A stretch of 64,000 bases of DNA from Paraburkholderia silvatlantica (GTDB lineage: Bacteria; Pseudomonadota; Gammaproteobacteria; Burkholderiales; Burkholderiaceae), in NCBI RefSeq assembly GCF_003096715.1, contig NZ_QEOL01000011.1, positions 124,001 to 188,000 of the forward strand. The letters are read 5' to 3'. The notes under the pieces were generated by a model that was not told the origin of the DNA, searched no databases, and saw nothing but the letters and a program-made list of their open reading frames with translations. Positions 54,118-62,247 of this stretch are shown one piece after another; within the stretch, counting starts at the first letter, position 1, and each line of letters opens with the position of its first letter. Both the position numbers and the translations under genes were made by a program.

Positions 54118-54147
54118 CCCATGCAAAGCTCCCATCCCATGCAAAGC
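54118..54147. repeat. Two direct repeats CCCATGCAAAGC upstream of dctA
   Basis: Copies at 54118-54129 and 54136-54147, phased 18 bases apart and about 75-105 bases before the dctA start; position and spacing suit an activator site. Confidence 0.6.
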
Positions 54148-54176
54148 CTGCGAGGGGGAGCAAGCAACTGTTCTGA

Positions 54177-54189
54177 CTGGTCTGACCAG
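54177..54189. promoter_or_regulatory. FadR/GntR-type operator 1 (dctA side)
   Basis: CTGGTCTGACCAG, a perfect 6-1-6 palindrome with core GGTC-N-GACC, the arrangement bound by FadR-subfamily GntR proteins. Confidence 0.7.
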
Positions 54190-54261
54190 AGCTGTTATGG
54201 CGGATAGTAGGAAGCCGATATACCGGCGTCAAGCCTGGGAAGCGCGGTGTTTACCCTTGTG

Positions 54262-54273
54262 CGGTCTGACCAG
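54262..54273. promoter_or_regulatory. FadR/GntR-type operator 2
   Basis: CGGTCTGACCAG, same GGTCTGACC core, between the two divergent promoters. Confidence 0.65.
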
Positions 54274-54362
54274 TTTGCGGGCCAGAGCGCCACGCCTTGT
54301 CCCGCGGCACGTGGGCATTGACGCAATGCGCCATGCGGGTGCGCCGAGGGGGACTACAATAC

Positions 54363-54374
54363 CGGTCAGACCAC
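54363..54374. promoter_or_regulatory. FadR/GntR-type operator 3 (regulator gene)
   Basis: CGGTCAGACCAC, with core GGTCAGACC, begins three bases after the TACAAT -10 box (54355-54360) of the regulator gene and so covers its start site; consistent with autoregulation. Confidence 0.7.
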
Positions 54375-54397
54375 GCGAAAGCTGCCTGCGCCATCCG

Positions 54398-55123
54398 ATG
54401 AAGAACGTCCCGCACACCGTCACCGACGCCGCCGTCGCCACGATCCGCGAACGGATCGAGGGCGGCCTGTATCCGGTCGGCAGCCTGCTGCCCGCGCAGC
54501 GCCAGCTTTCCGGGGAACTGGCGATCAGCCGCGCGTCGCTGCGCGAAGCGCTCTCGACGCTCGAGGCGCTCGGCATGCTGTCGATCCGCGCCGGCAAAGG
54601 TGTGTACGTGACGAGCGCGCAGGCCACGAATGCTCACCCATGGCGTTTCGCCGATCAGTCGTCGCTGCCCGACACCTACCAGATGCGCTACGCGCTCGAA
54701 GGCTTCGCCGCGCGCATGGCGGCGCTCGCCGTCTCCGACGCCGACGTCGCGTGGCTCGAAGCGAACACCGAGGCGCTGCACGGCGCCCTCGCCTGCGACG
54801 AACTCGACGAAGCCGCGCAGCTCGACTTCGAATTCCACATGCGGATCGTGAATCTCGCCGGCAATGCGGCGATCGAATCGATCCTGCGCAGCAGCGCCGA
54901 CATCATGAAAGAAAGCCAGCGCATGCCGTTCTACCGGCGCGAGCGCGTGCTCTCCACGCATCGCGAGCACGGCCTGATCGTGGTGGCGCTGAAGGCGCGC
55001 GATCCGGTGGCGGCCGGCGAGGCGATCGAGGCGCACATCGCCAACGCGGCACAGCGCGCGGGCGTGTACTTCCCCACTCCGCCCGCGTTCGCCGCCGCGT
55101 CCCAAAGCGCCATCGAAAAATAA
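54398..55123 (+). CDS. GntR family regulator, FadR subfamily
   Basis: A 241-residue regulator. The N-terminal winged helix (about 7-75) has GSLLPAQRQLSGELAISRAS then LREALSTLEALGML and the wing RAGKGVYV; the C-terminal FCD domain from about 95 has the acidic and histidine residues that bind a metal and a carboxylate effector (DFEFHMRIVNLAGN near 145, HREHGLIVVAL near 188). ATG 54398 is chosen; there is no clear ribosome site. It faces dctA-alc-allA, and three GGTC-N-GACC sites in the gap mark it as their likely regulator. Confidence 0.88.
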   Translation: MKNVPHTVTDAAVATIRERIEGGLYPVGSLLPAQRQLSGELAISRASLREALSTLEALGMLSIRAGKGVYVTSAQATNAHPWRFADQSSLPDTYQMRYALEGFAARMAALAVSDADVAWLEANTEALHGALACDELDEAAQLDFEFHMRIVNLAGNAAIESILRSSADIMKESQRMPFYRRERVLSTHREHGLIVVALKARDPVAAGEAIEAHIANAAQRAGVYFPTPPAFAAASQSAIEK

Positions 55124-55130
55124 GGACGAA

Positions 55131-55157
55131 AAAAAACCGCTCCGGGGAGCGGTTTTT
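55131..55157. terminator. Bidirectional terminator between the GntR gene and gapA
   Basis: CCGCTC-CGGG-GAGCGG stem flanked by A6 or more on the left and T5 on the right. Confidence 0.9.
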
Positions 55158-55176
55158 CATGCGGCGCAGAGCGTGC

Positions 55177-56187
55177 TTACTTCGCGTTCGCGAACGCCAC
55201 CGCCGTGTCCAGCATGCGGTTCGAGAAGCCCCACTCGTTGTCGTACCAGCTCGACACCTTCACGAGACGGCCCGAGACCTTCGTGAGCGTGGCGTCGAAC
55301 GTCGACGATGCCGGGTTGTGGTTGAAGTCGATCGACACCAGCGGTGCGGCGTTGTAGCCCAGGATGCCCTTGAGCGCGCCTTCCGACGCTTCCTTCATGA
55401 TGGCGTTGACTTCTTCGACCGTCGTGTCGCGTTTGGCGATGAACGACAGGTCGACGATCGACACGTTGATGGTCGGCACGCGAATCGCGTAGCCGTCCAG
55501 CTTGCCGTTCAGTTCCGGCAGCACGAGGCCGACAGCCGAAGCCGCGCCCGTCTTCGTCGGGATCTGGCTGTGCGTGGCCGAGCGCGCGCGGCGCAGGTCT
55601 TCGTGGTACACGTCGGTCAGAACCTGGTCGTTCGTGTACGCGTGGATCGTCGTCATCAGGCCGGTTTCGAGGCCGATCTTGTCGTTCAGCGGCTTGACGA
55701 GCGGTGCCAGGCAGTTGGTCGTGCACGATGCGTTCGAGATGACCGTGTGTTCGGCCTTCAGCACGTTGTGGTTCACGCCGTAGACGACGGTCGCGTCGAC
55801 GTCCTTACCGCCCGGCGCCGAGATGATGACCTTCTTCGCGCCACCCTTGATGTGCGCGCTTGCCTTTTCCTTGGTCGTGAAGAAGCCCGTGCACTCCATC
55901 ACGACGTCGACGCCCAGTTCGCCCCACGGCAGCTCGGCCGGGTTGCGGTTGGCCAGCACGCGGATCTTGTCGCCGTTCACGACGAGGTAATCGCCGTCGA
56001 CCGTCACTTCACCGGGGAACTTGCCGTGTGCCGTGTCATATTGCGTCAGATGCGCGTTGGTCTTCGCGTCACCCAGGTCGTTGATCGCAACGATCTGGAT
56101 GTCGTGCTTCTTGCCGTTCTCGTAGAACGCGCGAAGCGTGTTACGGCCGATGCGGCCGTAGCCATTGATAGCGACGCGAATGGTCAT
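55177..56187 (-). CDS. gapA: Glyceraldehyde-3-phosphate dehydrogenase
   Basis: A 336-residue NAD-dependent GAPDH. The dinucleotide fold is RVAINGYGRIGRNTLRAF at the start, the catalytic cysteine lies in SNASCTTNCLAP near residue 150, and WYDNEWGFSNRM is at the C-terminus. AGGAG precedes ATG 56187 by eight bases. It follows tkt in the same direction, so pentose phosphate and lower glycolysis/Entner-Doudoroff flow are expressed together. Confidence 0.96.
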   Translation of the reverse strand: MTIRVAINGYGRIGRNTLRAFYENGKKHDIQIVAINDLGDAKTNAHLTQYDTAHGKFPGEVTVDGDYLVVNGDKIRVLANRNPAELPWGELGVDVVMECTGFFTTKEKASAHIKGGAKKVIISAPGGKDVDATVVYGVNHNVLKAEHTVISNASCTTNCLAPLVKPLNDKIGLETGLMTTIHAYTNDQVLTDVYHEDLRRARSATHSQIPTKTGAASAVGLVLPELNGKLDGYAIRVPTINVSIVDLSFIAKRDTTVEEVNAIMKEASEGALKGILGYNAAPLVSIDFNHNPASSTFDATLTKVSGRLVKVSSWYDNEWGFSNRMLDTAVAFANAK

Positions 56188-56324
56188 GGTTTATCTCCTG
56201 AGGGCTGAAAAATTCTGAAACCAGTGCTGTGCTGGCGCCGACGCCAGGCTGGGGCGGCCCGGCGGGGCGCGTAAGGCAGCGGGCCCACCGGATCTTGCCG
56301 ATCAGGCGGGCCCGTTACGCATGC

Positions 56325-58367
56325 CTAGTTGTCGAGCGCGGCCTTGGCCGTCGCGACGACATGATCGACCGTGAAGCCGAAGTGCTTGAACAGCACGCCA
56401 GCCGGAGCCGATTCGCCGAACGTGTCGATGCCGACCACGCCGCCTTCGAGGCCCACGTACTTGCGCCAGAAGTCGGTCACGCCGGCTTCGATCGCGACGC
56501 GGCGCACGCCCTTGGGCAACACGCGCTCGCGGTATTCGGCGTCCTGCTTGTCGAACACGTTGGTCGACGGCATGGACACCACGCGGGCGCCGATGCCTTC
56601 GCGCTGCAGCGCTTCGACGGCCTTCATCGCCAGTTCGACTTCAGAGCCTGTGGCGATCAGGATGATCTTGCGGCTCGGGATATCGTCGTTCCAGTCCTTG
56701 AGCACGTAGCCGCCCTTGGCGATGTTCGCGATCTGGGCATCGGTGCGCTCGTTGAACTGCAGGTTCTGACGGCTGAAGATCAGCGACGACGGGCCGTGGT
56801 GCGCGATCGATTCGGTCCAGGCCACCGCGGTTTCCACGGTGTCGGCCGGACGCCAGAGGGTCATGTTCGGGATCAGGCGCAGGCTCGCGACCTGTTCGAT
56901 CGACTGGTGCGTCGGGCCGTCTTCACCCAGGCCGATCGAGTCGTGCGTGAACACGAAGATCGACGGGCACTTCATCAGCGCGGCCACGCGCAGCGCGTTG
57001 CGGCTGTAGTCCGAGAACGTGAGGAACGTGCCGCCGAACGCCTTGTAGCCGCCGTGCAGGTTGAGGCCGTTGAGCGCCGCGCTCATGCCGAACTCGCGCA
57101 CGCCGTAGTTGATGTGGTTGCCCCACTGGATGCCGGTCTCGCCGGCCTTGGCGGCGCGCACGGGCTTCGAAGCCTTCCAGTTGGTGAGGTTCGAGCCGGT
57201 CAGGTCGGCCGAGCCGCCCAGCAGTTCGGGCAGTGCCGCGGCAAGGCCTTCGATGGCCTGCTGCGAAGCCTTGCGCGTTGCAACGGTTTCCTTGCGCGAA
57301 TCGGCACCGGCGACGATCGCGGCGGCCTTCTGCGCCCAGTCGGCGGGCAGCTTGTGGGCCATGCGGCGCTCGAACTCGGCGGCTTCGGCCGGGTACTTCG
57401 ACTTGTACGCGGCGAACTGCTCGTTCCATGCGGCTTCGAACTTCGCACCAGCGTCCTTCGCGTCCCAGTCTGCATAGACTTCCTGCGGCAGCGTGAACGG
57501 CTCCCACTTCCAGCCCGCGGCTTCGCGCCACTTGGCGATTTCTTCTGCGCCGAGCGCCGCGCCGTGCACGTCGTGGCCGCCTTGCTTGGTGGGCGCGCCC
57601 TTGCCGATGATGGTCTTGCAGCAGATCAGCGTGGGCTTGTCCGAAGCCTTGGCCTTCTGGATGGCCGCGTCGACCGCGTCCACGTCATGGCCGTCCACGT
57701 GCGGGATCACGTTCCAGCCGTAGGCTTCGAAGCGCTCCGGCGTGTTGTCGTGGAACCAGTTGACCACGTCGCCGTCGATCGAGATGCCGTTGTCGTCGTA
57801 CAGCGCGATCAGCTTGTTCAGCTTGAGCGTGCCGGCGAGCGAGCAGGCTTCGTGCGAGATGCCTTCCATCAGGCAGCCGTCGCCGAGGAACACGTACGTG
57901 TGGTGATCGACGATCTTCGCGTCGGCCTTGTTGAACTCCGCGGCGAGCAGCGCTTCGGCCAGCGCCATGCCGACCGCGTTCGCCAGACCCTGGCCAAGCG
58001 GGCCCGTGGTCGTCTCGACACCCGGCGTGATGCCGAATTCGGGGTGACCCGGCGTCTTCGAGTGCAGCTGACGGAAGTTCTTCAGTTCCGCCATCGGCAG
58101 GTCGTAGCCCGTCAGGTGCAGCAGCGAGTACAGCAGCATCGAGCCGTGGCCGTTCGACAGCACGAAGCGGTCGCGGTCGCTCCAGAGCGGGTTCGTCGGG
58201 TTATGGCGCAGATGGCGCGACCACAGCGCAACGGCGATCTCGGCCATGCCCATGGGCATGCCGGGGTGACCGGAGTTCGCTTGCTGAACGGCGTCCATGG
58301 ACAGCGCACGAATGGCGTTGGCCATCAACTGGGTGGTAGCGGGGGAGGCGGAGGACGAGGTCGTCAT
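56325..58367 (-). CDS. tkt: Transketolase
   Basis: A 680-residue thiamine-diphosphate enzyme. The N-terminal domain has SGHPGMPMGMAEI near residue 35 and the ThDP/Mg site GDGCLMEGISHEACSLAG near 165 ending in the DDNGISIDG turn; the middle domain has HDSIGLGEDGPTHQ near 480. ATG 58367 is chosen; a -10-like TAGAAT (58553-58548 on minus) would give a leader of about 175 bases. gapA follows 137 bases downstream. Confidence 0.96.
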   Translation of the reverse strand: MTTSSSASPATTQLMANAIRALSMDAVQQANSGHPGMPMGMAEIAVALWSRHLRHNPTNPLWSDRDRFVLSNGHGSMLLYSLLHLTGYDLPMAELKNFRQLHSKTPGHPEFGITPGVETTTGPLGQGLANAVGMALAEALLAAEFNKADAKIVDHHTYVFLGDGCLMEGISHEACSLAGTLKLNKLIALYDDNGISIDGDVVNWFHDNTPERFEAYGWNVIPHVDGHDVDAVDAAIQKAKASDKPTLICCKTIIGKGAPTKQGGHDVHGAALGAEEIAKWREAAGWKWEPFTLPQEVYADWDAKDAGAKFEAAWNEQFAAYKSKYPAEAAEFERRMAHKLPADWAQKAAAIVAGADSRKETVATRKASQQAIEGLAAALPELLGGSADLTGSNLTNWKASKPVRAAKAGETGIQWGNHINYGVREFGMSAALNGLNLHGGYKAFGGTFLTFSDYSRNALRVAALMKCPSIFVFTHDSIGLGEDGPTHQSIEQVASLRLIPNMTLWRPADTVETAVAWTESIAHHGPSSLIFSRQNLQFNERTDAQIANIAKGGYVLKDWNDDIPSRKIILIATGSEVELAMKAVEALQREGIGARVVSMPSTNVFDKQDAEYRERVLPKGVRRVAIEAGVTDFWRKYVGLEGGVVGIDTFGESAPAGVLFKHFGFTVDHVVATAKAALDN

Positions 58368-58735
58368 GTCGAGTCCGGAAGTGTGCAAAAAGCGGCGTGG
58401 GCGGCGCAGGTCGCGAACAGCGCAAACGGCGGGCGCACACAGCAGCGCGGGGGTCCGGAAGCTCGGCAAATCGCCCGCTCGGGCGCACATGCGGCGCCAG
58501 GAGACGCGAAACGGCCGGAGCAAACGGAGAGGGCTGCAAAGCGAAATATTCTAGCAGATCGTGGGGACAATCCCTGGCCGGAAGGCGCGGGGAATGTGCT
58601 GTGCGCGCCTTTGTCTCCTCGCCGTCTTCTGTCGCGGCCGGGTACGCATCACGCCTCCTATAATGTCGCTGTTGGCCCCAATTTTCTGCGCGATTTTCGC
58701 GCGCTCCGGCACACCAGCAGCGCATCCCGACCTCC
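58368..58735. other. Divergent intergenic region between tkt and the spermidine-synthase-like gene
   Basis: 368 bases without a gene. It contains the possible -10 of tkt (TAGAAT on minus, 58553-58548) and a consensus TATAAT (58659-58664) for the plus-strand gene, starting near 58671. No clear -35 or operator is visible. Confidence 0.45.
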
Positions 58736-59599
58736 GTGACCGACGCCCTCCTCTTCCATCCTGCGCCAGATGCGCTCTACGGCTTCCCAGGCGCGCGCCG
58801 CCTCGCCGCCGCCGATACGCCGTGGCAGCGCATCGAGGTCTGGGACACGCCGCAACTCGGCTGTCTCTTCACGCTGGACGGCCGCCCGATGACGTCCGCC
58901 GGCGACGAGTTCATCTATCACGAATGCATGACGCACCCGGCCGCGCTCACGCATCCCGCGCCGCGCGCGGCGCTCGTGCTGGGCGGCGGCGACGGCGGCG
59001 CGGCGCGCCAGCTGTTGCGCCACCCTGAAATCGAGCGCATCGTCGTGGCCGAACTGGACCCCGACGTGGTGCGCCTGACGGGCGACTATTTGCCCGAGGT
59101 GCGCGGCGACGCCTTCGAGGATCCGCGCGTGGCACTCGTGATCGGCGACGCGGCTGCGTTTGTCGCCTCCGCGCAGGAACGCTTCGACCTCGTCGTATTC
59201 GATCTGACCCCGCCGGATTCGCCGGCTGCCGGGCTCTACACACCGGCGTTCTATGCCGCGCTCAAGCGCGCGATGAGCGCCGATGCACTCGTCTCGCTCC
59301 ATCTGGGCTCGCCGTTCCATCATGCGCAGCGTGCGGGCGCGCTGCTCGGCGGACTGCGCGAGGCCTTCGCCGTCGTGCGGCCGCTTGCCGCCTACGTGCC
59401 ACTCTACGGCTCGCTCTGGCTCATGGCGATCGCAAGCGACGCGCTCGATCCAGCAGGCGTCGACGAGACCACGTTGCAGGCGCGCGCAGCCGGGCGGCAG
59501 CTCGAGGGCTTGCGCTATTACGACCCGCGACTGCACGCGGCTCTCTTGAAAGGTTCATGGACAGCCCGCGATAAACTAGGCGAATTGCTGCAACGCTAG
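58736..59599 (+). CDS. Spermidine/spermine synthase family protein
   Basis: A 287-residue protein with the aminopropyltransferase fold. The N-terminal strand domain has the variant GDEFIYHECMTHPAAL near residue 56; the Rossmann domain has ALVLGGGDGGAARQLLRH near 80 and VVAELDPDVV near 102. At the catalytic position, where SpeE usually reads DSTDP, this protein has FDLTPPDSPAAGLY near 160, so the polyamine specificity may differ. Start is GTG 58736. Putrescine aminopropyltransferase is the default annotation but is not secured. Confidence 0.75.
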   Translation: MTDALLFHPAPDALYGFPGARRLAAADTPWQRIEVWDTPQLGCLFTLDGRPMTSAGDEFIYHECMTHPAALTHPAPRAALVLGGGDGGAARQLLRHPEIERIVVAELDPDVVRLTGDYLPEVRGDAFEDPRVALVIGDAAAFVASAQERFDLVVFDLTPPDSPAAGLYTPAFYAALKRAMSADALVSLHLGSPFHHAQRAGALLGGLREAFAVVRPLAAYVPLYGSLWLMAIASDALDPAGVDETTLQARAAGRQLEGLRYYDPRLHAALLKGSWTARDKLGELLQR

Positions 59600-59704
59600 T
59601 GGTCCTGCCCGTGGAGAATGGCGGGTCCCAGGCGCTTTTGTCATGTGCGCCCTGGCCGGGAGCGACACAGCGCTTCATCCGAACCGCGAATCTGGAGAGA
59701 CTCG

Positions 59705-60118
59705 ATGACCGCACCCCGTCCTGCCGGCGTGCCGTGGCTGACCCCGTATCTGACGGTGCGCGACGCGCGCGCGTCGATGGACTTCTATCGGGCAGCGCTC
59801 GGTTTTGCGGTACGCGACAGCGTGGAGGACGACGGCGCGATCATGCACGTGGAAATGACGTACCACGATCAGCTGATCGTGATGTTCGCGCCGGAGGGCG
59901 CATTTGGTTCGACGGCGCGCACGCCCAAGAGCGCGCAGGCCATCGCGCCGCAATCGTTTTATCTGTATGTCGACGATGTCGACGCGGTTTATGCGCGGGC
60001 GCTCGAAGCCGGCGCGAAATCGCTGAGCGAGCCACAGGACCAGTTCTGGGGGGACCGTTTCGCGCAGGTCGAAGACCTCGACGGCTACCGCTGGGCGCTG
60101 GCTCGGCACTTGTCCTGA
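59705..60118 (+). CDS. VOC family protein (glyoxalase/bleomycin-resistance fold)
   Basis: A 137-residue protein of paired beta-alpha-beta-beta-beta modules. It opens with LTPYLTVRDARASMDFYRAALGF and continues with HVEMTYHDQLIVMFAPEG and the second module SFYLYVDDVDAVYARALEAGA, ending in DRFAQVEDLDGYRWALA. The likely metal ligands are in HVEM and the C-terminal VEDLDGY. It resembles the PhnB-like group with no assigned substrate. GGAGAG lies about six bases before ATG 59705. Confidence 0.82.
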   Translation: MTAPRPAGVPWLTPYLTVRDARASMDFYRAALGFAVRDSVEDDGAIMHVEMTYHDQLIVMFAPEGAFGSTARTPKSAQAIAPQSFYLYVDDVDAVYARALEAGAKSLSEPQDQFWGDRFAQVEDLDGYRWALARHLS

Positions 60119-60137
60119 TTCAATGAGAAATAGTTCT

Positions 60138-60890
60138 ATGCCCCGCTTTTTCGTCGGCAGCGCCCTGCAATCCGACGAGGTTGTCACCCTTCCCGACGAA
60201 GTCACGCGCCATGTCCAGGTGCTGCGCCTGCAGCCCGGCGACACCATCGTGCTATTCGACGGGCGTGGCGGCGAGTACAGCGCCGAGATTCTCGGCATGG
60301 AGCGCCGCGACACGCAGGTACGCATCGGCCCTCACCGCGACTTCGAAGCCGAGCCGCCTTACCGTGTCACCCTCGCCCAGGGCATCGCCAGCAACGACAA
60401 GATGGACTGGCTGATCGAAAAGGCCGTCGAACTGGGAGCGACGAACTTCGTGCCGCTCACCGCGTCGCGCAGCGTCGTACGGCTTTCGGGCGAGCGCGCC
60501 GAGCGCCGCCTCGCGCACTGGCAGCGGATCGTGCAGGCTTCGTGCGAACAATGCGGGCGCAACCGCCTGCCCGATGTCGCGCCCGCGCGCGACATCGCCG
60601 CATGGCTCGACTGCCTGCCCAGGCGCCCCGGCGAGGGCGAACTCGAGGGCGAACTGCGCCTGCTGCTCTCGCCGCGCGCCAACGTCGCGTTCTCGACCTT
60701 GCCGGCCGAACCGCCTGCGGGCGAAGTGACGGTGCTGATTGGGCCTGAGGGCGGCCTCTCGTCCCAGGAAGAGGAGGCGGCGCTCGATCACGGCTTCATC
60801 GCCGTGGGGCTCGGGCCGCGCGTGCTGCGCACCGAAACGGCGGGTATCGCCGTGCTCGCGGCGCTCGCCGCGCGCTGGGGTGGCTGGTAA
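60138..60890 (+). CDS. rsmE: 16S rRNA (uracil-1498-N3)-methyltransferase
   Basis: A 250-residue SPOUT methyltransferase modifying U1498 in helix 44. The N-terminal PUA-like domain starts MPRFFVGSALQ; the SPOUT knot has the AdoMet-binding LIGPEGGLSSQEEEAA near residue 200 and LGPRVLRTETAG near 228. ATG 60138 is preferred to the in-frame ATG at 60123 because family members begin MPRFF. It is 19 bases after the VOC gene. Confidence 0.94.
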   Translation: MPRFFVGSALQSDEVVTLPDEVTRHVQVLRLQPGDTIVLFDGRGGEYSAEILGMERRDTQVRIGPHRDFEAEPPYRVTLAQGIASNDKMDWLIEKAVELGATNFVPLTASRSVVRLSGERAERRLAHWQRIVQASCEQCGRNRLPDVAPARDIAAWLDCLPRRPGEGELEGELRLLLSPRANVAFSTLPAEPPAGEVTVLIGPEGGLSSQEEEAALDHGFIAVGLGPRVLRTETAGIAVLAALAARWGGW

Positions 60891-60911
60891 GCGCTGCGGG
60901 TAAAAATGACA

Positions 60912-60946
60912 AAGCCCGCCTGCCGGCGGGCTTGCGCTTTTTTGTC
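60912..60946 (+). terminator. Terminator of rsmE
   Basis: AAGCCCGCC-TGCC-GGCGGGCTT (60912-60933), then GCGCTTTTTTG. It may also slow transcripts from the barstar gene. Confidence 0.75.
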
Positions 60947-60976
60947 GCATGCACGCGACGGAACGTTAGCCGAAGG

Positions 60977-61534
60977 TCAGGCGAACGAATAAAAAACGCG
61001 GAACGGCACCTTGCGCTCGGCCCAGTATTCCGAAGCCTCGCGAAATACGTCGAGCAATGTCTCCCGCCCGTCCTTGTCGAACTTCTGGGCAATCGGCAGC
61101 CCTTCCAGCACGATCACGAAACCCGGCTGCTCGCCAGCCTTCTGCACCAGATCGGTCAGGCAGTCGTACAAGCCATCGTAGTTCTTGCCGAAATGCTTCG
61201 GAAACAGAAACGACGTGGCAATGGTCTCGAGCACTTCCTGTTTGGTTTGCGCATTCGCGCAGAACGCATAGAGGAAATGCTGCTGCAGCCGCTGGGCTTC
61301 GTCCGCGAGATCCTGAATGCGAAATGCCCGGATCGACTGGACAATATTCGGCTGCACGGTCGAAAACAGGCTCATTGCCCCCTCGTTCGATGAAAGCCCC
61401 GCCTCATCCTGGCGCGCCTCGCTGTCGTGCTTCAACTGCATGACGCGCTGGAACAGGTTGCCCTCCCCGGACGCGAACAGATCGCTCGCGACCCGGGGGT
61501 CGTGCGCGTAAACGTTATCGCTCATGCCGCTCAT
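60977..61534 (-). CDS. Barstar-like ribonuclease inhibitor
   Basis: A 185-residue cytoplasmic protein. The C-terminal about 95 residues match the barstar fold, with FPKHFGKNYDGLYDCLTDL near residue 115 corresponding to the barstar helix that plugs the RNase active site (D and W/Y positions). The first about 80 residues have no family match and make the protein about twice the length of barstar. It starts seven bases after the secreted RNase gene, so toxin and inhibitor are co-expressed. ATG 61525 is an alternative start. Expected job: protect the cell from its own RNase before export. Confidence 0.8.
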   Translation of the reverse strand: MSGMSDNVYAHDPRVASDLFASGEGNLFQRVMQLKHDSEARQDEAGLSSNEGAMSLFSTVQPNIVQSIRAFRIQDLADEAQRLQQHFLYAFCANAQTKQEVLETIATSFLFPKHFGKNYDGLYDCLTDLVQKAGEQPGFVIVLEGLPIAQKFDKDGRETLLDVFREASEYWAERKVPFRVFYSFA

Positions 61535-61541
61535 CCCGGTG

Positions 61542-61973
61542 TCAATCAATAATTCGCCTGAAACTGGCGTAGTGGTCGTCGGAGTAGTAACAGTTGTCGG
61601 TCCGCCTGCGTGGGCCGCCGCACACGATGCGCCTGGCACCGCGGTTGTGCGCGCCGGGCGTCGGGACCGTGTACTCGTGATAGTAGCCCCGCCGGTGCGG
61701 CGGCAATATCCGCTCAAAATTCCCGAATACGACGCCGTCCTTCTCGTAAGGGAACGGGCCGCCCGCTGCAATCAGGCTCAACGTGCCGACCGCCTCACGC
61801 GGAAGTTCGTTGACCGAAATGCTGCCGGGCGGATTACCCGCCTCTTCCGGCTGACTCGTGCGCGCCTGAGCGCCAACTGCCGCGAGCGCGGCAGTTGCGA
61901 CCAGCGCCACCGCCGCGGCGCGCCGCAAGCTAGACAAACTGCCGCCGAAACAATGAGTTAGACGAGGCGCCAT
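61542..61973 (-). CDS. Secreted guanyl-specific ribonuclease (RNase Sa type)
   Basis: A 143-residue protein with a signal peptide (about 1-37, hydrophobic AAAVALVATAALAAVGAQA, cleavage after AQA). The mature part follows the RNase Sa/T1 microbial RNase pattern: ELPREAVGTLSLIAAGGPFP, then YEKDGVVFGNFERILP, GYYHEYTVPTPGAHNRGARR near residue 97 (catalytic Glu and Arg) and DDHYASFRRI with the catalytic histidine near 134. These enzymes cut single-stranded RNA after guanosine. The adjacent barstar-like gene supports the call. Confidence 0.85.
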   Translation of the reverse strand: MAPRLTHCFGGSLSSLRRAAAVALVATAALAAVGAQARTSQPEEAGNPPGSISVNELPREAVGTLSLIAAGGPFPYEKDGVVFGNFERILPPHRRGYYHEYTVPTPGAHNRGARRIVCGGPRRRTDNCYYSDDHYASFRRIID

Positions 61974-62164
61974 CCCCTGGTTCCCGCTTCCCTGGTTACG
62001 TGTTCGACGACCATGAAAGGTGTAAGGGTATCGCTAATGATGCCTGGAAGCAACGTTAGTCAGGCGAGGAGGACCACGGCTTGACCCCGCGCAAGGGCCA
62101 GACTGGTAAATTTTACAAGCTTGTTTTGCGCGATCTTGCCCGATATCGAGCCGGGTCTCGCACT

Positions 62165-62200
62165 CAAAAAAATCGGCGCGCTCGCAGGAGCGCGCCGATT
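62165..62200 (-). terminator. Terminator of maeB
   Basis: 13-bp stem AATCGGCGCGCTC/GAGCGCGCCGATT; read on the minus strand it ends in T8. Confidence 0.9.
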
Positions 62201-62247
62201 ATCAGGACCGCGGTTGCCGGCGTCGCCGGCGACCTGCGCGACAGCGC

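Noticed and set aside
55124..56324. Search for HexR-like sites near gapA and tkt
   Set aside because: No TGTAGT-N-ACTACA-type sequence seen, although HexR controls gap in some relatives.
56229..58739. 836-codon plus-strand frame
   Set aside because: Antisense of transketolase.
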